DNA of 64,000 nucleotides from Acetobacteraceae bacterium UBA6159. Its GTDB lineage: Bacteria; Pseudomonadota; Alphaproteobacteria; Acetobacterales; Acetobacteraceae. Both the position numbers and the translations under genes were made by a program. Shown piece after piece: positions 33,529 through 42,926 of this stretch (position 1 is the first letter of the stretch; each line of letters opens with the position of its first letter). Under the pieces are notes generated by a model. It was not told the origin of the DNA. It made no database searches and saw only the letters and a list, made by a program, of their open reading frames with translations. Location: the NCBI GenBank assembly GCA_002422345.1, contig DIUL01000142.1, positions 75,296 through 139,295 on the forward strand, given 5' to 3'.

Positions 33529-34400
33529 CACGCGTGGTGGTTTTCCCCGGACAGGGCTCTCAAACAGTCGGCATGGGGAAGGATCTGTTCGATCGTTTTC
33601 CCGAAATCGTGGCCATCGCCGACCGGGTGCTTGGCTATTCGATTCGCGACCTGTGCCTGAGCGACCCTGACAAGCAGCTGGGACAAACCCAGTTCACCCA
33701 GCCGGCTTTGTTTACGGTGAACGCGCTGCACTATCTGGCCTATCGCAAGGACGGCGGGGCCGAACCCGACTTCGTCGCGGGGCACAGCCTGGGCGAGTAC
33801 AACGCCCTGTTCGCGGCCGAGGCGTTTGACTTCGAAACCGGCCTGAAGCTGGTGCAGAAGCGCGGGGCGCTGATGGGCGCCATCTCCGGCGGCGGCATGG
33901 CGGCGGTGATCGGCATCGACGCCAGCGCCATCCGCGGCGCGATCGAGACGAGTGGAATCAGCACGGTCGACGTCGCCAACTTCAACGCGATCATCCAGAC
34001 TGTCCTGTCCGGCCCGACCGAGGATCTGGAACGACTGGCCCCCGCCATCTCGGCGGCTGGCGGACGCAGCATCCCGATCAATGTGCGGACGGCCTTCCAC
34101 TCCCGCTACATGCGTCCGGTGGCGCAGGAGTTCGGGGCATTCCTGGAGGGCCAGACATTCTCTCCGCTGGTCATTCCGGTGATCTCCAACTTCACCGCCC
34201 TGCCGTACCGGGACGATGAGATCGCCAACAACCTGGTCAAGCAGATCGACCATTCGGTCCGCTGGGTCGAGAGCATCCAGTATCTGCTGGAAGAACCCGA
34301 GCTGGAATTCATGGAGATGGGACCTGGCAAGGTTCTCGCCCGCCTGATCCAGGACATCCGCAAGCATCCGGTCCCGGTCAACATCGCCCGCCGTTACTGA
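33525..34400 (+). CDS. Trans-acting malonyl-CoA:ACP acyltransferase
   Basis: 291 residues, FabD-like. VFPGQGSQTVGMG, nucleophile Ser88 in AGHSLGEYNALFAA, carboxylate-binding Arg in KLVQKRGALM, and AFHSRYM. AGHSLGEYNAL and DFETGLKLV are typical of the malonyl-specific discrete ATs that load all modules of trans-AT synthases, and the KS-rich proteins upstream lack integrated ATs. Start codon overlaps the stop of the acyl hydrolase (ATGA), so the two are made together. No fused oxidoreductase domain is present; the ER is encoded separately at 27427-28815. Confidence 0.96.
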   Translation: MTRVVVFPGQGSQTVGMGKDLFDRFPEIVAIADRVLGYSIRDLCLSDPDKQLGQTQFTQPALFTVNALHYLAYRKDGGAEPDFVAGHSLGEYNALFAAEAFDFETGLKLVQKRGALMGAISGGGMAAVIGIDASAIRGAIETSGISTVDVANFNAIIQTVLSGPTEDLERLAPAISAAGGRSIPINVRTAFHSRYMRPVAQEFGAFLEGQTFSPLVIPVISNFTALPYRDDEIANNLVKQIDHSVRWVESIQYLLEEPELEFMEMGPGKVLARLIQDIRKHPVPVNIARRY

Positions 34401-34406
34401 CCGATC

Positions 34407-35384
34407 ATGCGGGCGGTTCTGTGCACCGGGTGGGGTGAGCCGGACAGGCTGATCCTGGCCGAGGTGCCCAATCCGCCTCTGACCCCCGGCGGCATCCGAG
34501 TGGATGTCGCCGCGGCGGCGGTGAACTTTGCCGACCTGCTGATGATCGCGGGCAAGTACCAGGAGAACCCGCCGCTTCCGTTCAGTCCCGGCTTCGAGGT
34601 GGCGGGGACGGTGCGGGAGGTCGCGGCTGGCGTGTCCGGCTGGGCCGTCGGCGATCGCGTGATGGGGATGCTGCCCCATGGCGGCTATGCGGAACAGGTC
34701 GTGCTGCCGGCCGACCAGGCGTTCCGCGTGCCGGACGGCCTGGATGTGGTCGCCGCCGCTGGCTTCCCCGTTGCCTATGGCACGGCCTATGCCAGCCTCG
34801 CCTGGCGCGCCCGTCTGCGCCCGGGGGAGCATCTGCTGGTCTTCGGTGCGGCTGGCGGCGTGGGGCTCGCGGCGGTGGAAATCGGGCGGATGCTGGGCGC
34901 GACGGTGATCGCCGTCGCCTCGGGACCCGAACGGCTGGCGGTCGCCGCCGACCATGGTGCCGCGCATCTGATCGACCACCGGACATCCGATGTCGCCGCC
35001 CGGGTGCGGGAAATCACCGGCGGGCGTGGCGCCGATGTCATCCTTGACCCGGTGGGTGGGGACGCATTCGAGGCCGGGCTGCGCTGTATCGCCTCCGAGG
35101 GACGGCTGGTCGTGGTCGGCTTCGCGAGCGGGCAGGTCGGCCAGCTATCCGCGGGCGTCGCGCTGGGCCGGAACATCGATCTGATCGGGTGCTATTGGGG
35201 CGCCTATCGTGGGGCGGATGGCGGGCGGGTGCGCGGTGCCTATGACGAACTGGCCCGCTGGGTTACCTCGGGTCGGCTGCGGCCGCATGTCGGGGCACGA
35301 TTTCCGCTGGCCGAGGCGCCAAAGGCGCTGGCGATGCTGCGGGATCGCGGCGTGGCCGGGAAGATCATCCTGACGATGGAATAG
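34407..35384 (+). CDS. Quinone-oxidoreductase-like MDR family enzyme
   Basis: 325 residues of the medium-chain dehydrogenase/reductase family without structural-zinc cysteines: NFADLLMIAGKY, GFEVAGTV, and the NADPH-binding FGAAGGVGLAAVEIGR. It is closest in appearance to NADPH:quinone oxidoreductases and 2-alkenal or enoyl reductases. It begins six bases after the malonyltransferase stop and so belongs to the same transcription unit. In this setting it could be a trans-acting enoylreductase or reduce a product carbonyl or alkene, but the family is broad. Confidence 0.88.
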   Translation: MRAVLCTGWGEPDRLILAEVPNPPLTPGGIRVDVAAAAVNFADLLMIAGKYQENPPLPFSPGFEVAGTVREVAAGVSGWAVGDRVMGMLPHGGYAEQVVLPADQAFRVPDGLDVVAAAGFPVAYGTAYASLAWRARLRPGEHLLVFGAAGGVGLAAVEIGRMLGATVIAVASGPERLAVAADHGAAHLIDHRTSDVAARVREITGGRGADVILDPVGGDAFEAGLRCIASEGRLVVVGFASGQVGQLSAGVALGRNIDLIGCYWGAYRGADGGRVRGAYDELARWVTSGRLRPHVGARFPLAEAPKALAMLRDRGVAGKIILTME

Positions 35385-35397
35385 GCCGGAGGTGGCC

Positions 35398-38300
35398 TCA
35401 GGCCGCCGGCGCCTTCCCATGCCCCTTCTCGGACGAGATCAGCATATACACCGCCGGCACCACGTAGAGCGTGAACATCGTCCCGATCGCAATGCCGGTC
35501 GCGATCACCACCCCCATGTTGAACCGCGACGCCGCCCCCGCGCCGGACGCAAGCAGCAACGGCACGACCCCCAGCACCATCGCGGCCGTCGTCATGATGA
35601 TCGGCCGCAGCCGGGTGATCGCCGCCTGCTTCACCGCGTCGCGCTTGGACATGCCCTGGTCGCGCAGGCCGTTGGCGAACTCCACGATCAGGATGCCGTG
35701 CTTGCTGATCAGGCCCATCAGCGTCACCAACCCGACCTCGGTGTAGATGTTCAGCGACACGCCCCCCAGCCCGAGGCAGATGAACACCAGCGCCCCCGCG
35801 ATCGACATCGGCACCGAGATCAGGATGATCAGCGGGTCGCGGAAGCTGCGGAATTGCGCGGTCAGGGCCAGGTAGATGATGATCAGGGCGAAGGTGAAGA
35901 TCGTCACGAAGCCGCGGGATTCCGACACGAACTGGCGCGATGATCCGCCGTATTCGACCTGATACCCGGGCGGCAGGACCCGCTGCGCGATTTCGCTCAG
36001 GCTGGTCAGGACATCGCCCAGCGCGATGCCCGGCACCGGCACGCCCTGGATCGTGGCCGCGTTCAATTGCCCGAAATGATTGAGCGATTCGGGGATGGTC
36101 TGCGCCGTGATCGTCGCGATGGTCGACAGCGGCACCGTCCGTCCGTCCGCCGTCCGGATCGCGTAGTCCAGCAACTGGCTCGCATCCAGGCGGAACCGCT
36201 GGTCGGCCTGCGGGATCACCTTGTACGACCGCCCATCCAGGCTGAAATAGTTCACATAGGCGCCGCTCAGCATCCAGGTCAGGGAGGTGCCGATATCGCT
36301 CATGCTGAGGCCAAGCATGGCGACTTTGTCGCGATCGAGGTTGAGGGTGTACTGCGGCTGGTCGATCTTCAGGTCGGAGACGACATAGGCGAACAGGCCG
36401 CTTTTCTGCGCCTCGGCCAGCATGGACTGGGAGACGATGTTGAGCTGCTCGAACGAGGACGTCGTGGTGATCACGAACTGAACCGGCAGGCCCGAGGCAC
36501 CGGGCAGCGTCGGCGGCTGGAATGCCACCACCTGGGCACCGGCGATCCCCCCCACCCGCTGCTGCACGAGGGTTTGCAGGGCCGTCGCGTTGCGTGACCG
36601 CTCATCCCAGGGCTTCAGGACCAGGCCGCCGACGGACGTGCCGGGAACATCGATCTGGAACATGCTGTCCAGCTCAGGCAGGTCCGAGATCATCTTGTAG
36701 AGCTGGGCCGAGTACAGCTCCCGCTGGGTCAGTGTCGCGTTCGGCGCGGCGGACGACAGGGTCATGACCAGGCCCTGGTCCTCCTGCGGCGCCAGTTCGC
36801 TGGTCGAGGACGAATACAGGAAATAGATGCTGCCCAGGATGATGGCGGCAAAGGTGTAGGTGACCGGCCGGTAGTCCAGGCTGTGGTCCAGCCGTCGGGC
36901 GTAGCGGGCGGCGCGGCGGTCGAACCAGCGGGAGAACGCGTCCGAGATGCGCTCCAACCGGCCTCGTTTGGTGGGATCGGACACGCGCAGAAGATGCGCG
37001 CACATCATGGGTGACAGGGTCAGGGCGACGACGCCCGACAGGGTCACGGCGCCGGCCAAGGTGAAGGCGAACTCGGTGAACAGCGCGCCGGTCAGGCCCG
37101 ACTGGAAGCCGATCGGCACGTAGACGGCGATCAGCACCAGGGTCATCGCGATGATCGGGCCGCCAAGCTCCCGCGTCGCGGTGATGGCGGCGTCCAGCGG
37201 CGTCAGCCCTTCCTCCAGATGCCGGTTGACGTTTTCCACCACGATGATGACGTCATCGACCACCAGCCCGATCGCAAGCACCAGGGCCAGCAGGGTCAGC
37301 AGGTTCACGGTGAAGGACAGCGCCATCATGATCGCGAAGGTCCCGACCAGGCAGATCGGGATGGCGATGAGGGGGATCGCCACCGATCGTGGGGAGCCCA
37401 GGAAGATGAACACGACCAGTGCGACGATCACCAGGGCTTCGATCAGCGCGGTCACGACCTCGACCAGCGAACTGTTCACGAAGCCGCTGGCGTCATAGAT
37501 GATCTCGGCGGTCAGGCCGCCTGGCAGGGCGGCCTGGATGCTCGGGAACACCGCCTTTACCGCCCCGATCACCTGCAACAGGTTGGCGCTCGGCGCCAAT
37601 TGGATGCCCAGGTAGACCGACCGCTTGCCGTTGAACCAGACCTGGGATTCATAGTTGTCGGCACCCAGGGACACAGTGGCGACATCCTGCAATCGGACGA
37701 TCGCGCCGCCGGTCTGGCGGATGACCAGGTTGCGGAATTCCTCCAGCGAATGCAGCCCGGTGTTCGCCGACAGCAGGGCCTGGACCATGTTACCCTGCGT
37801 GCCGCCCAGGCCGGCGATGAAGTTGTTCTGCGACAGGGCGCCGGTGATATCGGCGGCGGTCAGGCCCAGCGCGGCCAGCTTGTTGGGATCAAGCCAGGCT
37901 CGCAGGGAGAAGTTCTGAGAGCCGAGCATCTCGGCTTTCTGGATGCCGGGGATGGTTTCGATCTGGGGCTTGGCGACGCGGATCAGGTAGTCGGTGATCT
38001 GGTTCGGTTGCAGCACGTCGCTGTAGAAGCCGATATACATGGCATCCACGGTCGTGCTGTTGGCCACGGCGATCGACGGTTGCAGCGTCCCGGTCGGCAA
38101 CTGGTTGATGATGGAGCTGACCCGGGTGTTGATGTCGGACAGCGCCGCGCGGGAATCGTAGTTGAGCCGCAGGTTGGCCGTGATCGTGCTCATGCCCGAC
38201 TGGCTCATGGACGTCATGTAGTCGATGCCGTCGACTTGGGCGATCGCCTGCTCGATGGGCGTCGTGATGAAGCCCGCGACGGTGGCCGCGTCGGCGCCGA

Positions 38301-38454
38301 AATAGATCGTGGTGACCGTGACGACCGCGCTTTCGGTCTGCGGGTATTCCTGGATCGGCATGGAGGTCATGGCGCGCAGGCCGGCGACCATGATGGCCAG
38401 GCTGACGACGATCGCGAGGACCGGTTGACGGACGAAGGTCGCGATAAGGTTCAT
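35398..38454 (-). CDS. RND (HAE1) family efflux permease
   Basis: 1018 residues, the normal length for AcrB/MexB-type permeases. N-terminal membrane segment FVRQPVLAIVVSLAIMVAGL, periplasmic porter loop with ITTPIEQAIAQVDGIDYM, and the proton-relay aspartates in GLVVDDVIIVVENV of TM4. A second hydrophobic cluster lies near the C-terminus (PRT-like ITRLRPIIMTTAAMVLGVVPLL). It forms the inner-membrane part of a tripartite pump with the two genes upstream. It converges with the last gene of the polyketide cluster, 13 bases apart, which suits a role in product export or self-resistance. Confidence 0.96.
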   Translation of the reverse strand: MNLIATFVRQPVLAIVVSLAIMVAGLRAMTSMPIQEYPQTESAVVTVTTIYFGADAATVAGFITTPIEQAIAQVDGIDYMTSMSQSGMSTITANLRLNYDSRAALSDINTRVSSIINQLPTGTLQPSIAVANSTTVDAMYIGFYSDVLQPNQITDYLIRVAKPQIETIPGIQKAEMLGSQNFSLRAWLDPNKLAALGLTAADITGALSQNNFIAGLGGTQGNMVQALLSANTGLHSLEEFRNLVIRQTGGAIVRLQDVATVSLGADNYESQVWFNGKRSVYLGIQLAPSANLLQVIGAVKAVFPSIQAALPGGLTAEIIYDASGFVNSSLVEVVTALIEALVIVALVVFIFLGSPRSVAIPLIAIPICLVGTFAIMMALSFTVNLLTLLALVLAIGLVVDDVIIVVENVNRHLEEGLTPLDAAITATRELGGPIIAMTLVLIAVYVPIGFQSGLTGALFTEFAFTLAGAVTLSGVVALTLSPMMCAHLLRVSDPTKRGRLERISDAFSRWFDRRAARYARRLDHSLDYRPVTYTFAAIILGSIYFLYSSSTSELAPQEDQGLVMTLSSAAPNATLTQRELYSAQLYKMISDLPELDSMFQIDVPGTSVGGLVLKPWDERSRNATALQTLVQQRVGGIAGAQVVAFQPPTLPGASGLPVQFVITTTSSFEQLNIVSQSMLAEAQKSGLFAYVVSDLKIDQPQYTLNLDRDKVAMLGLSMSDIGTSLTWMLSGAYVNYFSLDGRSYKVIPQADQRFRLDASQLLDYAIRTADGRTVPLSTIATITAQTIPESLNHFGQLNAATIQGVPVPGIALGDVLTSLSEIAQRVLPPGYQVEYGGSSRQFVSESRGFVTIFTFALIIIYLALTAQFRSFRDPLIILISVPMSIAGALVFICLGLGGVSLNIYTEVGLVTLMGLISKHGILIVEFANGLRDQGMSKRDAVKQAAITRLRPIIMTTAAMVLGVVPLLLASGAGAASRFNMGVVIATGIAIGTMFTLYVVPAVYMLISSEKGHGKAPAA

Positions 38455-38466
38455 GCTGCCCGCGGC

Positions 38467-39597
38467 CTATCGCTGCGGCAGGACGGGCGCCGGGCTGGCG
38501 CTGGGTTGGACCGAGTTGTCGACGACCACCGCCGTGCCGTTCCGCAGCTTGATCTGGCCGGCGGTGACCACGGTCTGTCCTTCCTTGATCCCGGACAGCA
38601 CGGCGATCTGATCCCCGCGGGATGCGCCCGTCGTGACGAAGGTCTGCTGCGCGACCAGCTTCAGCTTGCCCTTGTCGTCCTTGCCGGCTTCTTCCAGCAC
38701 GAAGACCGTGCTGCCATAGGCGTTGAAGGCAACGGCGGACTGCGGAAGGGTCAGAAGCCGCTGGGGCTTCTCGGCCTCGATCTCGACGGTCGCATACATG
38801 CCCGGCAGCAGCTTGAGCCCGGTATTGGCCAGCGTGGCGCGGATCAGAACGTTGCGGCTGCTGAGTTCGACCTTGGCGTTGATCGCGGTGACCTTTCCCG
38901 GGAAGACCTGGTCGGGCAGCGCGTCCACCCGCGCGCGCAGGACCTCTCCGACTGCCAGCCGGGACAGGGTTTGCTGGGGCAGGTAGAAATCCAGGTAGAT
39001 CGGGTCGAGCGCCTGCAACGTCACGATCGGCGTGCCGGGGTTCAGGTACTGCCCCACATCCACCTGCCGGATGCCGAGGCGCCCGGCGAAGGGCGCGCGG
39101 ATGGATTTGGTGTCGATCAGGGCTTTCTGCGCCTCGACCTGGGCGCGGGCGGATTTCAGGTTCGCGAGGTCGGCATCGACCGTGGCCTGGCTGACGATCT
39201 TCTCCCGGAACTGGCGCAGGTCCCGCTGATAGGTGATCTCCGCGAGTTCCTGCATGGCCTGCAACTGCGCCAGGCGGCTGTTGGCGTCGTTCAGCCGCAT
39301 GGTCATCAGCAGGGTGCCGGCGGCGACGTCCTGGCCCGACAGGAAGGTCAGGGTCTCGATGATGCCCGGCTGCTCGGGGGCGATGTCGACGCCCTGGGTG
39401 GCGCGCAGGGTCCCGACGGCACGCTGCAAGGGTTGCCAGTCCTGGAACTGGGCCTGCGTCGCCGAGACGGTCTGCGGCGCGGCGGCGTAGTCGGACAGGG
39501 CCTTGGCGATCAGGTGGGTCTTCAGGACCTGGAACCCGTAGACCCCGCCCAGGACGGCGCCAACCGCCAGCAGCATGATGATCATGCGTTTGATCAT
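38467..39597 (-). CDS. RND efflux membrane-fusion (periplasmic adaptor) protein
   Basis: 376 residues from the start MIKRMIIMLL. One N-terminal membrane anchor is followed by paired barrel-sandwich halves (TQGVDIAPEQPGIIETL and APFAGRLGIRQVDVGQYLNPG), an alpha-hairpin with SQATVDADLANLKSARAQVE, and a beta-barrel with LPGMYATVEIE. This is the HlyD/AcrA-type adaptor linking permease and outer-membrane channel. The longer upstream open frame overlaps the outer-membrane gene and is not used: the ATG lies five bases after that gene's stop. The permease starts 12 bases downstream. Confidence 0.95.
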   Translation of the reverse strand: MIKRMIIMLLAVGAVLGGVYGFQVLKTHLIAKALSDYAAAPQTVSATQAQFQDWQPLQRAVGTLRATQGVDIAPEQPGIIETLTFLSGQDVAAGTLLMTMRLNDANSRLAQLQAMQELAEITYQRDLRQFREKIVSQATVDADLANLKSARAQVEAQKALIDTKSIRAPFAGRLGIRQVDVGQYLNPGTPIVTLQALDPIYLDFYLPQQTLSRLAVGEVLRARVDALPDQVFPGKVTAINAKVELSSRNVLIRATLANTGLKLLPGMYATVEIEAEKPQRLLTLPQSAVAFNAYGSTVFVLEEAGKDDKGKLKLVAQQTFVTTGASRGDQIAVLSGIKEGQTVVTAGQIKLRNGTAVVVDNSVQPSASPAPVLPQR

Positions 39598-39602
39598 GTA
39601 GG

Positions 39603-41135
39603 TCAGCTCTCTTGCGGGGGCGGGGCGGGTCGGTTCCACCAGCCGCCGCCCAGCGCCTGGTACAGCGCGGCGGTGTCGGCGAAACGGTTGGTCTCGGCCT
39701 GGATCAGCGCAATCCGGGCCTGCGCATGGGTGGTCTGGGCATTCAGCAGCGTCAGGAAGGACGTGCCCCCGGCCCGGTACTGCGCTTCCGCGATGGACAG
39801 GCTGGCGGCGGCGGCCCGTTCGGCGGCCCGCTGCGCCAGCACCGCGTCGGCGTCGGTCTGCAGCGCCAGCAGGGTATCGGCGACGTTGCGGAAGGCGCCG
39901 AGAACCGTGCTCCGATACTGTGCCAGCGCCGCTTCCAGTCCCGCATCCGCCGCTCGGCGTTGATGGAGAAGCTGCCCGCCCTGGAACAATGGTTGGGTGA
40001 GGTTGGCGCCGTAGTCCCAAATCATCGATCCGGGCCTGAACAATCGCCCCAGTGCCATGGTGCCGACCGCGGCTGAGAGCGAGAGTTGGGGCAGCATGGC
40101 GTTGATGGCGATACCGACCTGGGCCGTGGCTGCGTGAAGCTGGGCGGAGGCGGCGCGGATGTCGGGGCGTTGCTCCACCAGGGCCGAAGGCAGGCTGACC
40201 GGCAGTTCCCCCGGCAGGCGCAGGCTGGTCAGGGCGATGGGTGGGCCAGCGCTCTCACCGGGGAAGCGCCCGGTCAGGCCGTTGATCAGATCACGCTGCT
40301 GGCCGATCTGGCGATGCAGCGCGGGCAGTCCGGCCTCGGCCTGGGCGAGCGCGGCTTCCTGGGAGACGACGTCTGCCCCCGCGGCCCCGCCCAGCGCGGT
40401 CTGCCGGCGCACCAGGTCCAGGACCCTGCGGCGCATCGCCACGATTTCCTCGGTTGCGGCAAGCTGGGCATGGAGCGAGGCCTCCTGGATCGCGGCCACG
40501 ACCACGTTGGCGGCGATGGTCAGGTAGGCGGCTTCGAGCTGGAAACGCTGGTAGGTGGCCTGGGCGTCCGCAGCCTCGATCTGGCGCCTGGTTCCGCCGA
40601 AGATGTCCAGCGGGTAGGAGATACTGAGCTGGGAGGTGTTGAGGGTGAAGACCTCGGAATAGCTCTGGCCGATCGAGGCGGCCGAGAATCCGACCCGGGT
40701 CCCCGATGCCTTGATGCCCAGGGAAGGAAACATCCCGCCGCGGGCGGCCAACGCGTTTTCCTGCGTCTGGCGCAGCGTGGCCTGGGCGGCTTCCAGGTCG
40801 GGATTGGCTTTCAGCGCCTGGGCCACCAGTGCGGTGAGTTCAGCCGATCCGAACAGGGTCCACCAGTCATGGGGCAGGTCCCGCCCTGTCAGGAAGGCCT
40901 GGGACGCTGCGGCGCCGTCTCCCCCGCCGGCGGTGCGGGCGGGCAGGGGGCCGGCGCTGACGCTCGCGGTATCCGGCAGGTCGGGCCGCTTGTAGTCCGG
41001 GCCGACCGCGCAGCCGCCAAGGGCTGACGCGCCCAGGACCGAGGCGCCCAGGACCGAGGCGATCGCCGCGAGGGCCGAACGCCGCCCGACGGGGCGGTTT
41101 GTCGATGGCACGGGCACGATGGCCTGTCGCCCCAT
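39603..41135 (-). CDS. NodT-family outer-membrane efflux lipoprotein
   Basis: 510 residues from MGRQAIVPVPS. The signal peptide ends in a lipobox, ALGGC, followed by AVGPDYKRPDLP, the standard start of the mature TolC/NodT outer-membrane factors. Two long helical repeats with TLRQTQENALAARGGMFPSL and LVEQRPDIRAASAQL confirm the family. The start is preceded by a strong GGGGGAG. It is the first gene of the three-gene RND operon, which is the usual order reversed for the channel (OMF-MFP-permease). Longer upstream frame up to 41267 lacks homology. Confidence 0.94.
   Translation of the reverse strand: MGRQAIVPVPSTNRPVGRRSALAAIASVLGASVLGASALGGCAVGPDYKRPDLPDTASVSAGPLPARTAGGGDGAAASQAFLTGRDLPHDWWTLFGSAELTALVAQALKANPDLEAAQATLRQTQENALAARGGMFPSLGIKASGTRVGFSAASIGQSYSEVFTLNTSQLSISYPLDIFGGTRRQIEAADAQATYQRFQLEAAYLTIAANVVVAAIQEASLHAQLAATEEIVAMRRRVLDLVRRQTALGGAAGADVVSQEAALAQAEAGLPALHRQIGQQRDLINGLTGRFPGESAGPPIALTSLRLPGELPVSLPSALVEQRPDIRAASAQLHAATAQVGIAINAMLPQLSLSAAVGTMALGRLFRPGSMIWDYGANLTQPLFQGGQLLHQRRAADAGLEAALAQYRSTVLGAFRNVADTLLALQTDADAVLAQRAAERAAAASLSIAEAQYRAGGTSFLTLLNAQTTHAQARIALIQAETNRFADTAALYQALGGGWWNRPAPPPQES
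41029..41058 (-). repeat. Perfect 15-base tandem duplication in the signal peptide of the outer-membrane lipoprotein
   Basis: The 15-base unit at 41029-41043 is repeated exactly at 41044-41058, encoding the doubled SVLGA in the hydrophobic core of the signal peptide. A recent slippage duplication that lengthens the h-region by five residues. Confidence 0.85.
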
Positions 41136-41326
41136 AGGCTCCCCCGCTCGGATCACATTGCTTTCATATGGTATGGTGGTCCCGCCCGCGCCGCAATGCG
41201 GGTCGTGGACGCGCTGTTGATCGTCCGGATCGATCCGGTGGTTGAGGTTCTGGCCCGCACACGTCAAAGTGGCGTCACCCGATGGTCGGGTGAAGGCCCC
41301 AGGCCTCAGATCGGAAGGCTCGTCAG

Positions 41327-41614
41327 ATGCGTAGCTCCCTTATCGCCGCCTCGTTCGCCACCGTTGCCATGGTGTCCGTGGCGGCGCCTGCCCTTGCCCA
41401 GGCGCCTCGCCCGGTGCCGCCCCCCCCGACGGTCGCCGTCGAGATCAAGCCTGGCGCGACCTATACGTTTTCCCCGGGTCACCTGACCGTGGTCGGCGCG
41501 GGTGCCGTTGCCGGGTATGTGGTCGGGAACATGCTGTTCATGGGCAACCTGATGCCGGTGCTGGGCGGCGTGGCCGGTGGGTTCGCGGCGAATTACTGGT
41601 ACTTCAACCGCTAG
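41327..41614 (+). CDS. Small exported glycine-rich protein of unknown function
   Basis: 95 residues. A clear Sec signal peptide (MRSSLIAASFATVAMVSVAAPALAQ with an ALA-type cleavage site) precedes a Pro-rich stretch RPVPPPPTV and one or two Gly/Ala-rich hydrophobic segments (VVGAGAVAGYVVGNMLF and VLGGVAGGFAANYWYFNR). Such short proteins with glycine-zipper-like segments are common in alphaproteobacterial envelopes. It stands alone, divergent from the RND operon across a 191-base gap. Confidence 0.8.
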   Translation: MRSSLIAASFATVAMVSVAAPALAQAPRPVPPPPTVAVEIKPGATYTFSPGHLTVVGAGAVAGYVVGNMLFMGNLMPVLGGVAGGFAANYWYFNR

Positions 41615-41679
41615 GCATCAGTCGGCGGAGCGCCGCGGGTGTGGGGCCGATAGGCTGCCGCGCCCTGAGGCATTGCCAG

Positions 41680-41770
41680 GCGGACATTCGTGGTCCTCGC
41701 CACGCATGTCCGCTTGGGGCATGTCCGCGTGCACGCCTTCCGCCTGGGTCCGGGGCCGGCCTGGCCCCGG
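41680..41770. other. Inverted-repeat cluster between convergent genes
   Basis: Two hairpins lie in the 179-base gap between convergent genes. The first has 14-base arms (41680-41693 and 41700-41713) with one mismatch and a six-base loop. Its right-arm end (GCATGTCCGC at 41704) is repeated at 41719. The second is a perfect eight-base GC stem (41750-41757/41763-41770). Neither has a T-run. They may act as a bidirectional terminator or be a REP-like dispersed element. Confidence 0.55.
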
Positions 41771-41793
41771 GTGCCGCCTTTCACGGTGGCGTT

Positions 41794-42855
41794 TCATGAC
41801 ATTGTCTGGTCGGTTTCCTCCAGCCAGGCGCGCAGCAGCGTATATGTGACCCCCAGGATCACCGGGCCGATGAACAGCCCCACCAGGCCCAGCGACAGGA
41901 TGCCGCCGATCACCCCCACCAGGATCAGCAGCAAGGGCAGGTCGGCGCCGCGCCGTATCAGGAACGGACGCAGGAAATTGTCCATCGTCACCGCGATCGT
42001 GCTGATCGCCGCCAGGACAACGCCCGAGACGATAGATCCCTCGCTGAACAGCCAGATCGTCGCGGGAAGCAGCACCAGGGTAGGGCCAAGCTGCGCGACG
42101 CACAGCATCATCATGACGGCGGTCAGGATCGGCGCCTGTGGCACGCCCGACACCGCGAGCCCGATGCCGCCCACCACCGACTGGGCCACCGCCGTGATCA
42201 CGACGCCCAGGGCCACGCCCCGGATCGCCTGACCGGCCAGGATCACCACGTCCTCTCCCTTGGCCCCGGCCAGCCTGAAGCCGAACCGGCGGCAGATCGC
42301 GGCGGCGGCCTCTCCTGAACTGTAGAGAACGGCCGAGATCGCGATCGTCAGCACAAGCTGCACGAACAGCCCGCCCAGGCCGCCGACCGCGCCGACGAAC
42401 CATTGGGTCACGGTGCCGGCATAGGGGGTGAGTTGTTTGGCGACCTCTCCCACGCCCAGGTTGGCCATCGCCGTCCAGCGCTCCACGATCGTCGGCCCGA
42501 CCATCGGCAGGCCGGCGACCCAATCGGGCAGCGCCGGCAGATGGAAGTCGGGCAGGGCGTCGATCAGGGCGGCGATCCGGTCGGACTGCCCGACGATGGT
42601 CGTGATCGCGAGCCACAGCGGGATCAGCACGATCATCACCAGCACCAGGGTCATCACCGCAACGGCCGGCCCTCGGCGGCCGCCCAGAACCGACTGCACG
42701 CGCAGCATGACGGGCCAGGAGGCGATGACCAGCGTCGTGGCCCAGACCGTGGCGGCGAGGAAGGGTTGGATGATGGCGAAGGAACCGGCCATCAGGCCGG
42801 CGATGAACATGATCGCGAGCGTGTTGCGGGCAAGGTCCCGCGGCATTTCGCTCAT
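41794..42855 (-). CDS. AI-2E family (PerM-like) membrane permease
   Basis: 353 residues from MSEMPRDLARNTLAI; GGAG lies nine bases upstream of this ATG, so the longer frame starting at 42912 is not used. About eight hydrophobic segments, including LGGLFVQLVLTIAISAVLY, PTLVLLPATIWLF and the C-terminal LLLILVGVIGGILSLGLVGLF followed by IGPVIL, match the AI-2E transporter family (PF01594). Members export small molecules or act as Na+/H+ antiporters; substrate unknown. It is divergent from the lytic-transglycosylase-like gene. Confidence 0.92.
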   Translation of the reverse strand: MSEMPRDLARNTLAIMFIAGLMAGSFAIIQPFLAATVWATTLVIASWPVMLRVQSVLGGRRGPAVAVMTLVLVMIVLIPLWLAITTIVGQSDRIAALIDALPDFHLPALPDWVAGLPMVGPTIVERWTAMANLGVGEVAKQLTPYAGTVTQWFVGAVGGLGGLFVQLVLTIAISAVLYSSGEAAAAICRRFGFRLAGAKGEDVVILAGQAIRGVALGVVITAVAQSVVGGIGLAVSGVPQAPILTAVMMMLCVAQLGPTLVLLPATIWLFSEGSIVSGVVLAAISTIAVTMDNFLRPFLIRRGADLPLLLILVGVIGGILSLGLVGLFIGPVILGVTYTLLRAWLEETDQTMS

Positions 42856-42926
42856 GGGTGGGTGGTCTCCTGGCGACGCGGGAAACCTAGAGGGCGCTTC
42901 GGGTCCAGGCAATCAGGGGCATGGGC

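Noticed and set aside
38467..40020. Long form of the membrane-fusion protein frame
   Set aside because: The upstream part overlaps the outer-membrane lipoprotein gene out of frame; the real start MIKRMIIM at 39597 begins with the membrane anchor.
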